In this document: positions 1 to 8,553 of the stretch, piece by piece
Layout: the number at the start of each line of letters is the position of its first letter
How positions within the stretch are numbered: position 1 is the first letter of the stretch
Source of the DNA: Cellvibrionaceae bacterium
GTDB lineage: Bacteria; Pseudomonadota; Gammaproteobacteria; Pseudomonadales; Cellvibrionaceae
Assembly: GCA_021151695.1 (NCBI GenBank)
Contig: JAGKWU010000004.1
Location: 310,001-374,000 of the forward strand
Reading direction: 5' to 3'
Length of the DNA: 64,000 nt
Notes under the pieces: model-generated
What the model was told of the DNA's origin: nothing
Seen by the model: the letters and a program-made list of their open reading frames with translations, nothing else
Database searches by the model: none
Position numbers and translations under genes: made by a program

Positions 1-1020
1 GATCTATCCTACGTTAACGAAATGGAAGATTGCGGTGGCAAATTTCGCGATCGCGGTAAAGAGAAAGATCCCTTTGCTATTTTCGCCAGCTACGGCGCCG
101 ATATAGTGCGCGTGCGCATTTGGCACAACGCCACCTGGACAAAATATTCCAACTTTGAAGACGTTGCCAAAACCATCAAACGCGCAAAAGAAAATCATAT
201 GCGTGTGTTGCTGGATTTTCATTATTCAGACACCTGGACTGATCCCGAAAAACAGGGCATTCCCGCCGCCTGGAAAGACATCAGCGATACCCACCAACTG
301 GCTAAGGCACTCTACGATTACACCGCCGACACGCTAAAAAAATTAAACGATATGGGGCTTGCTCCCAACATGGTGCAAGTCGGTAACGAGACCAACGCCG
401 AGATATTGCAAGACCAAAGCAAATTTGAAAAAGAAAAAATCAATTGGGTTCGCAACGCCGAGTTGTTTAACAGCGGTATTAAAGCTGTGCGCGACTTCAG
501 CGCCGCCAGCAATAAAAAAATCGCCATAGTCCTGCACATAGCGCAGCCGGAAAATGGTTTGGCGTGGTTCCCCAAAGCGATTGAAAACGGCATTACCGAT
601 TTCGATGTGATAGGACTGTCCTACTATCCGCAATGGTCCACCTACAAGCTGGATACTATTGGCAATGCCGTAAGTGAACTGACTGCAAAAATCAAAAAAC
701 CGGTGATGATTGTTGAAACAGGTTATCCCTGGACCTTTGAAAATTTTGACAAAGCCGACAACGTGCTCTGGAAAAATGCCGTGCTGCCAGATTACCCACC
801 CACACCCAATGGCCAGCTGGATTATCTGCTAGCCTTAAGCAAAGCGGTAAAAACAGCAGGTGGGTTAGGCATTCTCTATTGGGAGCCGGCCTGGATCAGC
901 ACCTCATGCAAAACACTTTGGGGGACAGGTTCGCATTGGGAAAATGCTGCCTTCTTTGATGCCAGCCGCAAAAACACCACCCTGCCCGCGTTTAACTTCT
1001 TTCGCGAAGGTAAAAAATAA
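1..1020 (+). CDS. GH53 arabinogalactan endo-beta-1,4-galactanase (5' truncated)
   Basis: Glycoside hydrolase family 53 enzyme that cuts beta-1,4-galactan, the side chain of pectic rhamnogalacturonan I. The reading frame is open from base 1 and reads DLSYVNEMEDCGG, the conserved start of the mature GH53 barrel, so the signal peptide and first residues lie outside the window. The first ATG (base 22) is an internal methionine. The catalytic acid/base is in VGNETN (codon 130 of the visible part) and the nucleophile in IVETGYPW (codon 239). The barrel ends normally with an ILYWEPAW segment. It is 109 bp upstream of a GH2 beta-galactosidase, and two further GH53 genes lie about 10 kb away. Family assignment is firm; substrate specificity follows from the family. 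Confidence 0.93.
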   Translation, partial: DLSYVNEMEDCGGKFRDRGKEKDPFAIFASYGADIVRVRIWHNATWTKYSNFEDVAKTIKRAKENHMRVLLDFHYSDTWTDPEKQGIPAAWKDISDTHQLAKALYDYTADTLKKLNDMGLAPNMVQVGNETNAEILQDQSKFEKEKINWVRNAELFNSGIKAVRDFSAASNKKIAIVLHIAQPENGLAWFPKAIENGITDFDVIGLSYYPQWSTYKLDTIGNAVSELTAKIKKPVMIVETGYPWTFENFDKADNVLWKNAVLPDYPPTPNGQLDYLLALSKAVKTAGGLGILYWEPAWISTSCKTLWGTGSHWENAAFFDASRKNTTLPAFNFFREGKK

Positions 1021-1061
1021 AAGGACTGAATGCACGGGTAATTCGCAAGCATAGAAATCGC

Positions 1062-1094
1062 AGCCGGATCAGTGACTCAGCAGATCCGGCTTTG
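1062..1094 (+). terminator. Hairpin between galactanase and beta-galactosidase
   Basis: A perfect 9-bp stem (1062-1070 with 1083-1091, arm AGCCGGATC) is followed by only a short T run. It may be a weak terminator or an intercistronic processing hairpin that sets the GH53/GH2 expression ratio. Confidence 0.4.
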
Positions 1095-1129
1095 TACCAA
1101 ACGAGAGCATAAGCAGGTTAATAATCATT

Positions 1130-3490
1130 ATGAAAAAATTCCCCGACACTTTTATTAAATTAGGTTTGAGCCTTGCGTTGGCCAGCCTGATCAGCGCCTG
1201 CCATCACAGTGAAAAAGCAACACCGGCGATCGAAGTCAGCTTTAATAGCGACTGGCAATTTGCGCGCTCGGATAAAGCGCCAGATCTCGCCAGCATGAGT
1301 TCGCTCACCGGTTGGGAGCAAGTACAACTGCCGCACACCACGCGAGTTGAGGAGCTGGTGGTAAAAAACCAATGGCAAGGTGATGCCTGGTATAAAAAGA
1401 CCATCACTGCAAAACCTGAGTGGAAAAACAAACAAGTGTTTGTCCGCTTTGATGCTGCCATGAACGCAACCGACGTATTTTTGAATGGCGAAAAAATTGC
1501 GAGCCATCTCGGCGGTTACCTGCCCTTCACGATCAACCTCACCAACAAGCTCAAACCCGACTCACCCAACGAACTGGTCTTGCACCTCGACAACCGCGAT
1601 AGCGCCGTCACTGGCCCCAAGCCGCTGAAAGATCTGGATTTCAATACTTACGGCGGCATCTACCGCAACACTCATTTGATATTGAAAAATGATGTGTACA
1701 TCAGCGATGCAATTTCTGTTGGCAAAACGGCAGGCGGCGGAATTTTTGTTACCTATCCGGAAGTGAGCGATGCCAATGCCAAAGTGCAGGTAAAAACCAA
1801 CCTGATTAACAGCAGCGCCAAAGAAAAAACCGTAAAAGTAAAACAGCAATTGCTGGATGGCGACAAGCTTGTAGCTGAAGCAACCTCTGTCGAACAAAAA
1901 ATTGCACCGCAGACAGATGCAGATCTAAGTAGCGATCTCGCCGTAACGTCGCCACAACTTTGGTCGCCACAAAGCCCACATCTGTATCAATTAAAAACCC
2001 AGGTGTTTGATGGTGAGCAGCTTGTAGATGAGCAGGCTACTCGCATCGGCATTCGCGAATTTACCTTCACCGCCGATCATCAATTATTAATTAACGGCAA
2101 GAAAATGTTTTTGCGCGGCGTGAATCGCCACCAGGAACATCCTTACGTTGGCTATGCAACGTCTGACGCTGCAGATTATCGCGATGCGGTGCGCATTAAA
2201 GCGGGCGGTTTTGATTATGTACGCCTGTCGCACTATCCGCAGTCACCCGCGTTTATGGCAGCAGCCGATGAATTAGGTTTGGTGTTGCTTGATTCTGTAT
2301 TGGGTTGGCAGTACTTCTCGGAAGATCCTGCCTTCCAGGCGCAAATCCAACAAACCTGCCGTGACCTGATTCGCCGCGATCGCAACCATGCCTCTGTACT
2401 GGGCTGGGAGTGTTCGCTCAATGAATCCTGGATGACCGAGCCGTTTATTGATTCGCTGACCAAAATTGTGCACGAAGAATATCCTGGCAAAAATGTCTAT
2501 TCCGCTGGTTGGCAGGAATATGGTTACGATATTTATTTGCAAGCTCGCCAGCATCGTCTTGAACATTACAAAACGCCCACCAAACCTTACAACGTTAGCG
2601 AGTACGGTGATTGGGAGTACTATGCGATGAATGCCGGCCTTAACCAAACGGCCTGGGGCAACTTGTTGCAAGCAGATCGCTCAAGCCGCCAGCTACTGAG
2701 CGATGGTGAAAAACGTTTGTTGCAGCAGGCATCAAACCTTCAGGAAGCACACAACGACAACTTCAATACACCCGCTTATTCCGATGGCTATTGGGTAATG
2801 TTTGATTACAACCGCGGCTACTCACCCGACCACGAATCATCTGGTGTGATGAGCATTGATCGTTTGCCAAAGTACAGCTACTTCCTCTACCAAAGCCAGC
2901 GCGATGCGAGTGAACAATCCGATAAATTCCCCAGCGGTCCCATGGTGTATATCGCCAGCCAATGGAACGATAAATCCAGCCTTGATGTGCGTGTATTCAG
3001 TAACGCTGAACAAGTAGAATTATTCCTGAACGGCGAGTCGTTAGGCAAACAACAACCTGATGCCAATAACAACACCAAAAACCTCAAGCATCCACCGTTC
3101 ACCTTCAATGTGAAAAAATTCGCTGCCGGTGAATTGAAAGCTGTGGCTTATATTGGCGATAAAGTTGTTGCCGAATATAAAGTCGTTACTGCCGAACAAA
3201 GCAGCCAACTCAAATTGAGCGTGGACACCAGCGGTAAGGCGCCACAAGCGGGCGTGAAAGATGTGATTTTTGTGCGTGCGCAATTGCAGGATGCGAAAGG
3301 CAATGTCACCCATGACAACAATGTACCTGTGACCTTTACCATTACTGGCGATGCGAAGCTTGTAAGTCCGGCAGAGATAAAATCTACTGATGGTATTGCG
3401 GTGGCGCTGGTGGAGATTGGTGGCAATACTGCTGGTGTTAGTATTAAAGCAGAGGCTAAGGATTTGACGGTGGGGCAGCTGAGCCTTTAA
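1130..3490 (+). CDS. GH2 beta-galactosidase, lipoprotein
   Basis: Glycoside hydrolase family 2 enzyme, 786 aa, expected to release terminal galactose from galacto-oligosaccharides made by the adjacent galactanase. The N-terminus is a lipoprotein signal with lipobox LISAC at about residues 20-24, so the enzyme should be membrane-anchored. Domain order: jelly-roll sugar-binding domain (about 35-185), Ig-like domain (about 190-300), TIM barrel (about 305-600), then C-terminal Ig-like/DUF4982-type and Big-like domains (about 615-786). The acid/base lies in the SLNE motif (E432) and the probable nucleophile in NVSEYGDW (E491). Beta-glucuronidase or another GH2 activity is possible from sequence alone, but the GH53 neighbour favours beta-galactosidase. 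The downstream terminator closes the locus. Confidence 0.88.
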   Translation: MKKFPDTFIKLGLSLALASLISACHHSEKATPAIEVSFNSDWQFARSDKAPDLASMSSLTGWEQVQLPHTTRVEELVVKNQWQGDAWYKKTITAKPEWKNKQVFVRFDAAMNATDVFLNGEKIASHLGGYLPFTINLTNKLKPDSPNELVLHLDNRDSAVTGPKPLKDLDFNTYGGIYRNTHLILKNDVYISDAISVGKTAGGGIFVTYPEVSDANAKVQVKTNLINSSAKEKTVKVKQQLLDGDKLVAEATSVEQKIAPQTDADLSSDLAVTSPQLWSPQSPHLYQLKTQVFDGEQLVDEQATRIGIREFTFTADHQLLINGKKMFLRGVNRHQEHPYVGYATSDAADYRDAVRIKAGGFDYVRLSHYPQSPAFMAAADELGLVLLDSVLGWQYFSEDPAFQAQIQQTCRDLIRRDRNHASVLGWECSLNESWMTEPFIDSLTKIVHEEYPGKNVYSAGWQEYGYDIYLQARQHRLEHYKTPTKPYNVSEYGDWEYYAMNAGLNQTAWGNLLQADRSSRQLLSDGEKRLLQQASNLQEAHNDNFNTPAYSDGYWVMFDYNRGYSPDHESSGVMSIDRLPKYSYFLYQSQRDASEQSDKFPSGPMVYIASQWNDKSSLDVRVFSNAEQVELFLNGESLGKQQPDANNNTKNLKHPPFTFNVKKFAAGELKAVAYIGDKVVAEYKVVTAEQSSQLKLSVDTSGKAPQAGVKDVIFVRAQLQDAKGNVTHDNNVPVTFTITGDAKLVSPAEIKSTDGIAVALVEIGGNTAGVSIKAEAKDLTVGQLSL

Positions 3491-3513
3491 GTTGCTTTAG
3501 AAAAACAAACTAC

Positions 3514-3545
3514 AAATGGGCGGATATTTCCGCCCATTTTTTTGG
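3514..3545 (+). terminator. Rho-independent terminator after the GH2 gene
   Basis: An 11-bp perfect stem (3514-3524 with 3529-3539, arm AAATGGGCGGA), 4-nt loop and a T run to 3543 lie 23 bp after the beta-galactosidase stop. Confidence 0.9.
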
Positions 3546-3566
3546 AAGCGCTTAGCCCCTTTTGAA

Positions 3567-3607
3567 AGGGAATCGTCATCCCCGCTACGCGAGGATGACG
3601 ATTCCCT
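3567..3607. repeat. REP-like palindrome, copy 1
   Basis: Perfect 15-bp inverted repeat (3567-3581 and 3593-3607) with arm AGGGAATCGTCATCC and an 11-nt centre, CCGCTACGCGA. The core CGTCATCC...GGATGACG recurs in the two larger palindromic elements at 8554-8733 and 8765-8954, so this is a dispersed family. It lies between the convergent GH2 and GNAT genes. Confidence 0.85.
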
Positions 3608-3624
3608 ATAAATCGCTCACCAAA

Positions 3625-4212
3625 TCACTCCGGCGCCTCAATTTTATAAAACGCAGTCTCACGGTTCTGCCCATTAATCACTTTCACTTCCTCATGGGTA
3701 AACACAGCGCCAATTTTTTCGGCCGCTTTGCGCGAGCGCCAGTTGTCTGTGCCTATGTGCAGCCACACTACTTTCGCCCATTGAAAGGCGTGATCCAGCA
3801 TTAGCTTTTTCATCTCGCGATTAGTAGTACCGCCCCAATGGCTGCGCGCGATAAAGGTATAGCCTATGGCAACCTCCGCACGTTCAGCGTCCCATTCATA
3901 GTAGCGGGTTGAACCTACAAGTTTGCCGGTTGCATTCTCAACCACAACAAAAGCACTACCCGATGCCAAAGCGCTCTTAAAAAAACTGCGCTCAAAAACA
4001 TCGCGCTGGTAACGGGTTGGTTCGGGATGTTGTGCCCAGATCAACGGATCAGAGGCGGCTTGATACAAGGCCTCAAAATCATCAGCCCGCAAAGGACGCA
4101 GGCTGATGATGTCACCCACCAACGTAGGCTGAAAATTGAAGGCGGGTGGTAAATTAGAAGTGAGCGGTAAATTAGAAGCGGGCTGCAAATTAACGTCGGG
4201 GGAGCCATTCAT
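3625..4212 (-). CDS. GNAT-family N-acetyltransferase (RimJ/RimL type)
   Basis: 195-aa acetyltransferase with the layout of the RimJ/RimL-type GNAT fold: an ISLRPL entry strand near residue 36, GYTFIARSHWGGTTN (acetyl-CoA-binding region) and a C-terminal RSRKAAEKIGA helix. Such enzymes acetylate protein N-termini or small amines; the substrate cannot be told. Residues 8-31 are a 6-residue repeat (NLQPAS, NLPLTS, NLPPAF, NFQPTL) encoded by an 18-bp tandem repeat, which pushes the catalytic domain away from the start. The ATG at 4212 has an AAGGA sequence about 9 nt upstream and no later in-frame ATG precedes the domain, so I keep this start. Confidence 0.8.
   Translation of the reverse strand: MNGSPDVNLQPASNLPLTSNLPPAFNFQPTLVGDIISLRPLRADDFEALYQAASDPLIWAQHPEPTRYQRDVFERSFFKSALASGSAFVVVENATGKLVGSTRYYEWDAERAEVAIGYTFIARSHWGGTTNREMKKLMLDHAFQWAKVVWLHIGTDNWRSRKAAEKIGAVFTHEEVKVINGQNRETAFYKIEAPE
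4133..4200. repeat. 18-bp tandem repeat inside the GNAT N-terminus
   Basis: Three 18-bp units begin at 4133, 4151 and 4169, and a partial fourth at 4187. Each begins AAATT(A/G). The period is in frame, so copy changes would alter the N-terminal linker length without shifting the frame. Confidence 0.85.
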
Positions 4213-4253
4213 CTTTCAGAGTCCTTGTCATATGAAGGGCGTCATTAAACACC

Positions 4254-4283
4254 ATCCGGCGAGCGACTGCGAACTCGCCGGAT
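4254..4283 (-). terminator. Hairpin downstream of the aldo/keto reductase
   Basis: Perfect 10-bp stem (4254-4263 with 4274-4283, arm ATCCGGCGAG) and 10-nt loop, just beyond the reductase stop. There is no real T tract on the minus strand, so it may be a stabilising hairpin rather than a full terminator. Confidence 0.4.
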
Positions 4284-4293
4284 ACTTTTGCAC

Positions 4294-5397
4294 TTATTCC
4301 ACACCCGCACCGCTGCCACTCACCAACACGCGCTGGCCGTAGCTTTCGGGTTTATCGCCAACAGTTACGCCACCGTACATCATCCCCTGCATGGCATTGG
4401 TGAAGAAATAGTAAGGGAAAGGCGTCACAGGTTTGCTGGCTTCATCCAGACGAGCGTGCAATTCTGCGGGCAAGGTGAAATCCAGGGCGCGCAGATTGCT
4501 TTGCAATTGTTCTGGCTTGCTCGCGCCAACAATCAGGCTGGCAATACCGGGGCGATTGGCAGCCCAATTGAGCGCGACCTGGTTGAGCGGACGATCAACT
4601 TCTTGAGCCACTTTCTCCAACTCGGCCAGGATTTTCCAGTTGCGATCATTGAAGTGCTGGAAGGCGGGATTGCCATTGTCTTTCATCGCCGCCAAACGCC
4701 CTTCCGGTGGCAGATCAGCCTTGTAACGGCCCGACAGAAAGCCACCAGCCAATGGGCTCCAGGCCACCATGCCCATCCCCAGATCCGTCGCCAGGCGGGT
4801 GTACTCGTGCTCCAGGTTGCGCTCCACCAGCGAATACTGCAATTGCAGGGCAGAGATAGGCTCAAAGCCACGCCATTCGGCCAGGGTTTGGGCGCGGGCA
4901 GCGTACCAGGCAGGCACATCGGACAAACCTATGTGGCGCACTTTGCCGGAGCTGACCAGATCATCCAGGGTACGCATTACTTCTTCGGTAGGGGTGATTT
5001 GATCCCAGGCGTGCAGGTAGTAGAGATCGAGATAATCCGTGTTCAAACGTTTCAGCGAAGCCTCCACGGAACGCAGGATATTTTTGCGACCGTTACCGCC
5101 CATATTGGCGTTGGGACTGCCCAGGTTGAAGGTGAATTTGCTGGCAAGCACCATCTGGTCGCGCAGGCCTTTGGCATTGACGAACTCACCCAACCAGGAT
5201 TCGCTGGTGCCGTTGGTGTAAACATCGGCGGTATCCACAAAATTGCCGCCCTGCTCTACATAGATATCAAAAATGCGCTGGGCAGCCGCCTTGTCGGCGC
5301 CCCAGCCCCATTCGGTGCCGAAGGTCATCACGCCCAGTGACAGGCGGCTTACGCGCAGGCCACTGCGGCCCAGGGTGTAGTAGTTGGAAACTGACAT
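4294..5397 (-). CDS. Aldo/keto reductase
   Basis: NAD(P)H-dependent oxidoreductase of the AKR (TIM-barrel) superfamily, about 367 aa, cytoplasmic. Visible family features are the N-terminal LGRSGLRVSRLSLG strand, VDTADVYTNG (catalytic Asp and Tyr), DLYYLHAWD (catalytic His region) and IVGASKPEQLQ near the C-terminus for cofactor phosphate binding. The start at 5397 (MSVSNYY) is preferred over an upstream TTG because AGGAG sits 8 nt before it. It is transcribed divergently from a LysR regulator, which suggests that regulator controls it. The physiological substrate is unknown. Confidence 0.88.
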   Translation of the reverse strand: MSVSNYYTLGRSGLRVSRLSLGVMTFGTEWGWGADKAAAQRIFDIYVEQGGNFVDTADVYTNGTSESWLGEFVNAKGLRDQMVLASKFTFNLGSPNANMGGNGRKNILRSVEASLKRLNTDYLDLYYLHAWDQITPTEEVMRTLDDLVSSGKVRHIGLSDVPAWYAARAQTLAEWRGFEPISALQLQYSLVERNLEHEYTRLATDLGMGMVAWSPLAGGFLSGRYKADLPPEGRLAAMKDNGNPAFQHFNDRNWKILAELEKVAQEVDRPLNQVALNWAANRPGIASLIVGASKPEQLQSNLRALDFTLPAELHARLDEASKPVTPFPYYFFTNAMQGMMYGGVTVGDKPESYGQRVLVSGSGAGVE

Positions 5398-5497
5398 GAT
5401 CAAAACTCCTTTAGCTGATGATGAGGTAAATCGTTTGGAAGTGAGGCCATAGTAGCCGTGGCGATTTCATGGAAAAATAGCCATAATCTTTTCAAAG

Positions 5498-5516
5498 TAT
5501 TAAGCAATACTTAATA
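5498..5516. promoter_or_regulatory. LysR-type operator between AKR and LysR genes
   Basis: Perfect 7-bp inverted repeat, TATTAAG-N5-CTTAATA. It contains the T-N11-A spacing (T5501, A5513) typical of LysR-family binding sites and lies 14 bp before the regulator start in the divergent promoter. Function is inferred from symmetry and position. Confidence 0.6.
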
Positions 5517-5530
5517 ATCAAAGGGTGACC

Positions 5531-6430
5531 ATGAAACTCAACCAACTCGACGGCATAGTCGCTTTTGCCACAGTCGCCCAGACCCGCAGCTTTACCGCGG
5601 CGGCGGCCCGTCTGGAGGTAACGCCGCCAGCCATCAGCCAGAGCCTGCGTCAGTTGGAAGAGCGACTAGGTGTACGCCTGCTGCATCGCACCACCCGCAG
5701 CGTCAGCCTCACCGAAGCTGGAGAACGCTTTTACGAGCGCATAGGGCCAGCGCTCAATACACTCCAGAGCGCGAGCGAAGAGCTGAACGATTTTCGCGAT
5801 GGCTTGCGCGGCGAGCTGCGTATCAATGCACCGCATATCCTTTGGGAAATGTATTTGCGGGAACTTATCGCCGGCTTTTTGCTGGCAAACCCCGGGATGC
5901 GCCTGGAAGTCCAACTGGAAGATGGTTTCGTCGACATAGTGAAAGATGGTTTTGACCTGGGTGTGCGCCTGGGCGAATCCGTCCAGCGCGATATGATCGC
6001 CGTGCCTTTTACGGGACCGGCACAACTCTGTCTGGCTGCATCGCCCGATTATCTAACTCGCCGCGGCACACCACAAACTCTGGAGGAATTGCATCAGCAC
6101 GATTGCATCCGCTACCGATTCCGCGGCAGCAAAGCCATTTACCGCTGGGAGCTCATGCGTGACTGCCAATTGGTGGAAGTGGATGTGGAGGGCCGCATCA
6201 CTTGCAGCGACAGCCGCAGCATGCGCGAGGCAGCCCTTGATGGCTTGGGTATTGGTTATTTATTTGCGCGGCAAGTGGAACAGGATTTAACCGAAGGGAA
6301 ATTGGTTGGCGTGCTACAGGATCATTGGCCCAGCTTCGGCAGCTTTTGCCTCTACTACCCCAACCGCGAGCAAATGCCCGCAAAACTGCGGGCATTTATC
6401 GATTTTTGCAAAAGTAAATTCAGCACCTAA
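5531..6430 (+). CDS. LysR-family transcriptional regulator
   Basis: 299-aa DNA-binding regulator. An N-terminal winged helix-turn-helix (about residues 1-60, with FTAAAARLEVTPPAISQSL as the recognition region) is followed by a periplasmic-binding-like effector domain (about 90-295). The start at ATG 5531 is chosen over GTG 5525 because AAAGGG lies just upstream. It probably controls the divergent aldo/keto reductase through the palindrome at 5498-5516 and represses itself, as is usual in the family. The stop codon TAA is part of the 4-bp duplication left by the MITE-like element that follows. The effector is unknown. Confidence 0.92.
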   Translation: MKLNQLDGIVAFATVAQTRSFTAAAARLEVTPPAISQSLRQLEERLGVRLLHRTTRSVSLTEAGERFYERIGPALNTLQSASEELNDFRDGLRGELRINAPHILWEMYLRELIAGFLLANPGMRLEVQLEDGFVDIVKDGFDLGVRLGESVQRDMIAVPFTGPAQLCLAASPDYLTRRGTPQTLEELHQHDCIRYRFRGSKAIYRWELMRDCQLVEVDVEGRITCSDSRSMREAALDGLGIGYLFARQVEQDLTEGKLVGVLQDHWPSFGSFCLYYPNREQMPAKLRAFIDFCKSKFST

Positions 6431-6570
6431 GGAACCTCTGAAAAATGTTGGCGAGGCAGCCAGCGCAAGGCAAAAGCAGGCGAAAAAGCGGAGTTTATAC
6501 GGAATAAATGAGCATTTTGAGTCTGTTTTTAACGCCGCGATGGCAACGTAGGTAATTTTTCAGAGGTTCC
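6431..6570. mobile_element. MITE-like element with 16-bp perfect terminal inverted repeats
   Basis: A 140-bp non-coding element with ends GGAACCTCTGAAAAAT (6431-6446) and its exact reverse complement (6555-6570). It is flanked by a 4-bp direct repeat, CTAA (6427-6430 and 6571-6574), as expected of a target-site duplication. It encodes no transposase, so movement would need an enzyme supplied in trans. The left duplication contains the LysR stop codon. Confidence 0.8.
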
Positions 6571-6578
6571 CTAATCAT

Positions 6579-7337
6579 TTAAACCTTGCCAGCCAGCTTA
6601 TCCATGATGGGGATTGGACGAAAACTATCACGCAAATTGTGCGCTGGAATTTGCAACTCGCCTGCCGCTGCTTTTTGCTCCAGTTGACTGCGGCTCGCCT
6701 CATGGCTTTTTACCAGCCAGTAGCTGGAAAAGGTATAGATAGATGAGAGTTCGATCCAGAAGATTGCCGAGTTATTGTGGGTGGAAAATGAATACATCAG
6801 CATTATCGCCAACGGCAACAGCAGCATGGCCATACCCTGGATACGATAAATAAATTTATAGCGGTTGCGACGCTTTTCATCCGTAATTAACAGCAAGGTA
6901 TCCTGCGCACGAAAAATACAAACATAAGCAATGCCAACAAAAAACAAGGCCGCACAACCACCGTGCAGGCTCACAGCAAAACCGCCTTCAAGATCGGGCC
7001 AGGCCATAGGAAATATCGCAATACCCACGGCCATAAGCGCCGCCAGATTGAGTGCCCAATCCTCCAATGTCGTATAGCCTTTGTAAGCATACAACAGCGC
7101 CGCTTGTGCAAATAAAAGGCCCACGAAGGCATCGCGCATTACGCCCTTGCCGTATTCCAAATGCGTGGGGTCGAAGAGGTGGTAATACTCGCTTAACGAG
7201 CGCGCTAAAGGTAAGTGCACCAACAACCAGGCACCCACCGATAACACCAGGGGATAGGCCAATGCCAGGGCCGCAAGCCCCAAACGCAGGGCACGATAAG
7301 TGGACGTGATTTGACGATTAAAATCCGTGGTAGCCAT
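6579..7337 (-). CDS. Integral membrane protein of unknown function
   Basis: 252-aa protein with about six hydrophobic helices (starting near residues 15, 65, 85, 115, 155 and 185) and a short charged C-terminus. I do not recognise the family with certainty. The regions LSEYYHLFDP and GVMRDAFVGLLF between the first helices resemble conserved loops of a bacterial membrane family sometimes annotated DUF998-like. The start at 7337 (MATTDFN) has AGGGAG upstream and comes directly before the first membrane segment. The frame extends 82 codons further upstream, but that part looks non-coding. It is divergent from the secreted esterase gene. Confidence 0.65.
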   Translation of the reverse strand: MATTDFNRQITSTYRALRLGLAALALAYPLVLSVGAWLLVHLPLARSLSEYYHLFDPTHLEYGKGVMRDAFVGLLFAQAALLYAYKGYTTLEDWALNLAALMAVGIAIFPMAWPDLEGGFAVSLHGGCAALFFVGIAYVCIFRAQDTLLLITDEKRRNRYKFIYRIQGMAMLLLPLAIMLMYSFSTHNNSAIFWIELSSIYTFSSYWLVKSHEASRSQLEQKAAAGELQIPAHNLRDSFRPIPIMDKLAGKV

Positions 7338-7571
7338 GCGGCGTCTCCCTAAAATTATCACTGTCGGCCTTGGCATCTGGCAAGCCACCGACGGGATTGC
7401 TAGACTCAGGCGAGAGGCTAAAACAGCCCAATCATACATCTTTAATTTGCCGGTTCGCTTTTTACCAGCAACGGCAATCCCCGGCAATGGTCCACAACAG
7501 CACAAGCTGAAATTTCGCGCCTTTTTCATTGCGCTCTGCGCATTCGTGTTTACTCGTTCAGGGGCTTTTCC

Positions 7572-8549
7572 ATGCCAATGCATTTTGTTTTTTCAGGTTA
7601 TTTTTTTCGTATTATTGCGTGTATAGCTATTGCGCTACTCACGCATCAAGTACAGGCCTTCACTATTAAACATGGGCAGGAATACCCGCTCTGGCCAGGC
7701 ATACCACCTGGCTCTGAAGGGCTCACACTTGCGGAAAAAAGCAAAGACAGCAGCAAAGATCCCAATGATCCGCAACGCACACTGGATTCCATTGCCACAC
7801 CAACAATACGCGCATTTATTCCTGCAACACCCAATGGCACTGCAGCCATTATCACCGTGGGCGGCGGCTATACGTCGCTGGTGATTGATAAAGAGGGGAC
7901 GGATATTGCCAAGTGGTTAAACAGCCTGGGGGTTACGGCGTTTGTGGTGAAAAATCGCCTGCCGGGTGAAGGCCATAAAAATGCCAGGCATGTTCCCTTA
8001 CAAGATGTTCAGCGCGCATTGCGGTTGGTGCGCGCCAATGCAAGTGAATGGAAACTGGATGCAAATAAAATTGGTATTGTAGGATTGTCATCCGGGGGCC
8101 ATTTGGCATCGACGCTCGGCACCAACTACGCGAAGCATGTATACGAACCTGTAGATGCCAGCGATAAGCTCAGCGCGCGCCCGGATTTTTTAGTGCTCGC
8201 CTATGGCCCCCACTCTGGCAACGCGCGGCAATATCTTATTAACCCCGAACAAAAGCCATTGGAGCCAGCGGATAAACAAGCGCTCTACGATGAATATCCA
8301 ACAGATCGCCAAGTCACTAAAGATACACCACCCGCATTTTTAGTCGCCGCCGGTAATGATGACAAAGTAGATGCGCGCAACAGCACACGTTTTTACGATG
8401 CGCTCAAAGCAGCAGGTGTTCCCGCGGAATTGCATATATTCCAGGATGGAAAACACGGCTTCGCCATTCGTAATGCCGCTGGCTACCCGGTGGCAATTTG
8501 GCCACAGCTCTGCGAAAACTGGTTGCGCGCCAATAAATTTCTTCCCTGA
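7572..8549 (+). CDS. Secreted alpha/beta-hydrolase, acetylxylan-esterase-like
   Basis: 325-aa exported esterase with a signal peptide at residues 1-29 (hydrophobic core IIACIAIALL, cleavage likely after VQA). The mature part opens with EYPLWPGIPPGSEGLT, an opening common in carbohydrate deacetylases annotated as pectin or xylan esterases. The nucleophile is S173 in GLSSGG, the Asp is in NDDKVDARN and the His in DGKHGF. It probably removes acetyl groups from plant polysaccharides, which fits the glycosidases nearby, but the substrate is inferred. ATG 7572 follows AGGGG at good spacing. Its stop codon lies within a 12-bp sequence that is duplicated beyond the palindromic element downstream. Confidence 0.8.
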   Translation: MPMHFVFSGYFFRIIACIAIALLTHQVQAFTIKHGQEYPLWPGIPPGSEGLTLAEKSKDSSKDPNDPQRTLDSIATPTIRAFIPATPNGTAAIITVGGGYTSLVIDKEGTDIAKWLNSLGVTAFVVKNRLPGEGHKNARHVPLQDVQRALRLVRANASEWKLDANKIGIVGLSSGGHLASTLGTNYAKHVYEPVDASDKLSARPDFLVLAYGPHSGNARQYLINPEQKPLEPADKQALYDEYPTDRQVTKDTPPAFLVAAGNDDKVDARNSTRFYDALKAAGVPAELHIFQDGKHGFAIRNAAGYPVAIWPQLCENWLRANKFLP

Positions 8550-8553
8550 GTTG

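Noticed and set aside
4288..5340. 350-codon plus-strand frame opposite the aldo/keto reductase
   Set aside because: It is the antisense shadow of a clearly recognisable AKR gene and has no domain of its own.
7338..7583. 82-codon N-terminal extension of the membrane protein at 6579-7337
   Set aside because: It runs into the divergent esterase start region, is Arg/Lys/Cys-rich and has no ribosome site, while ATG 7337 has AGGGAG and directly precedes the first helix.
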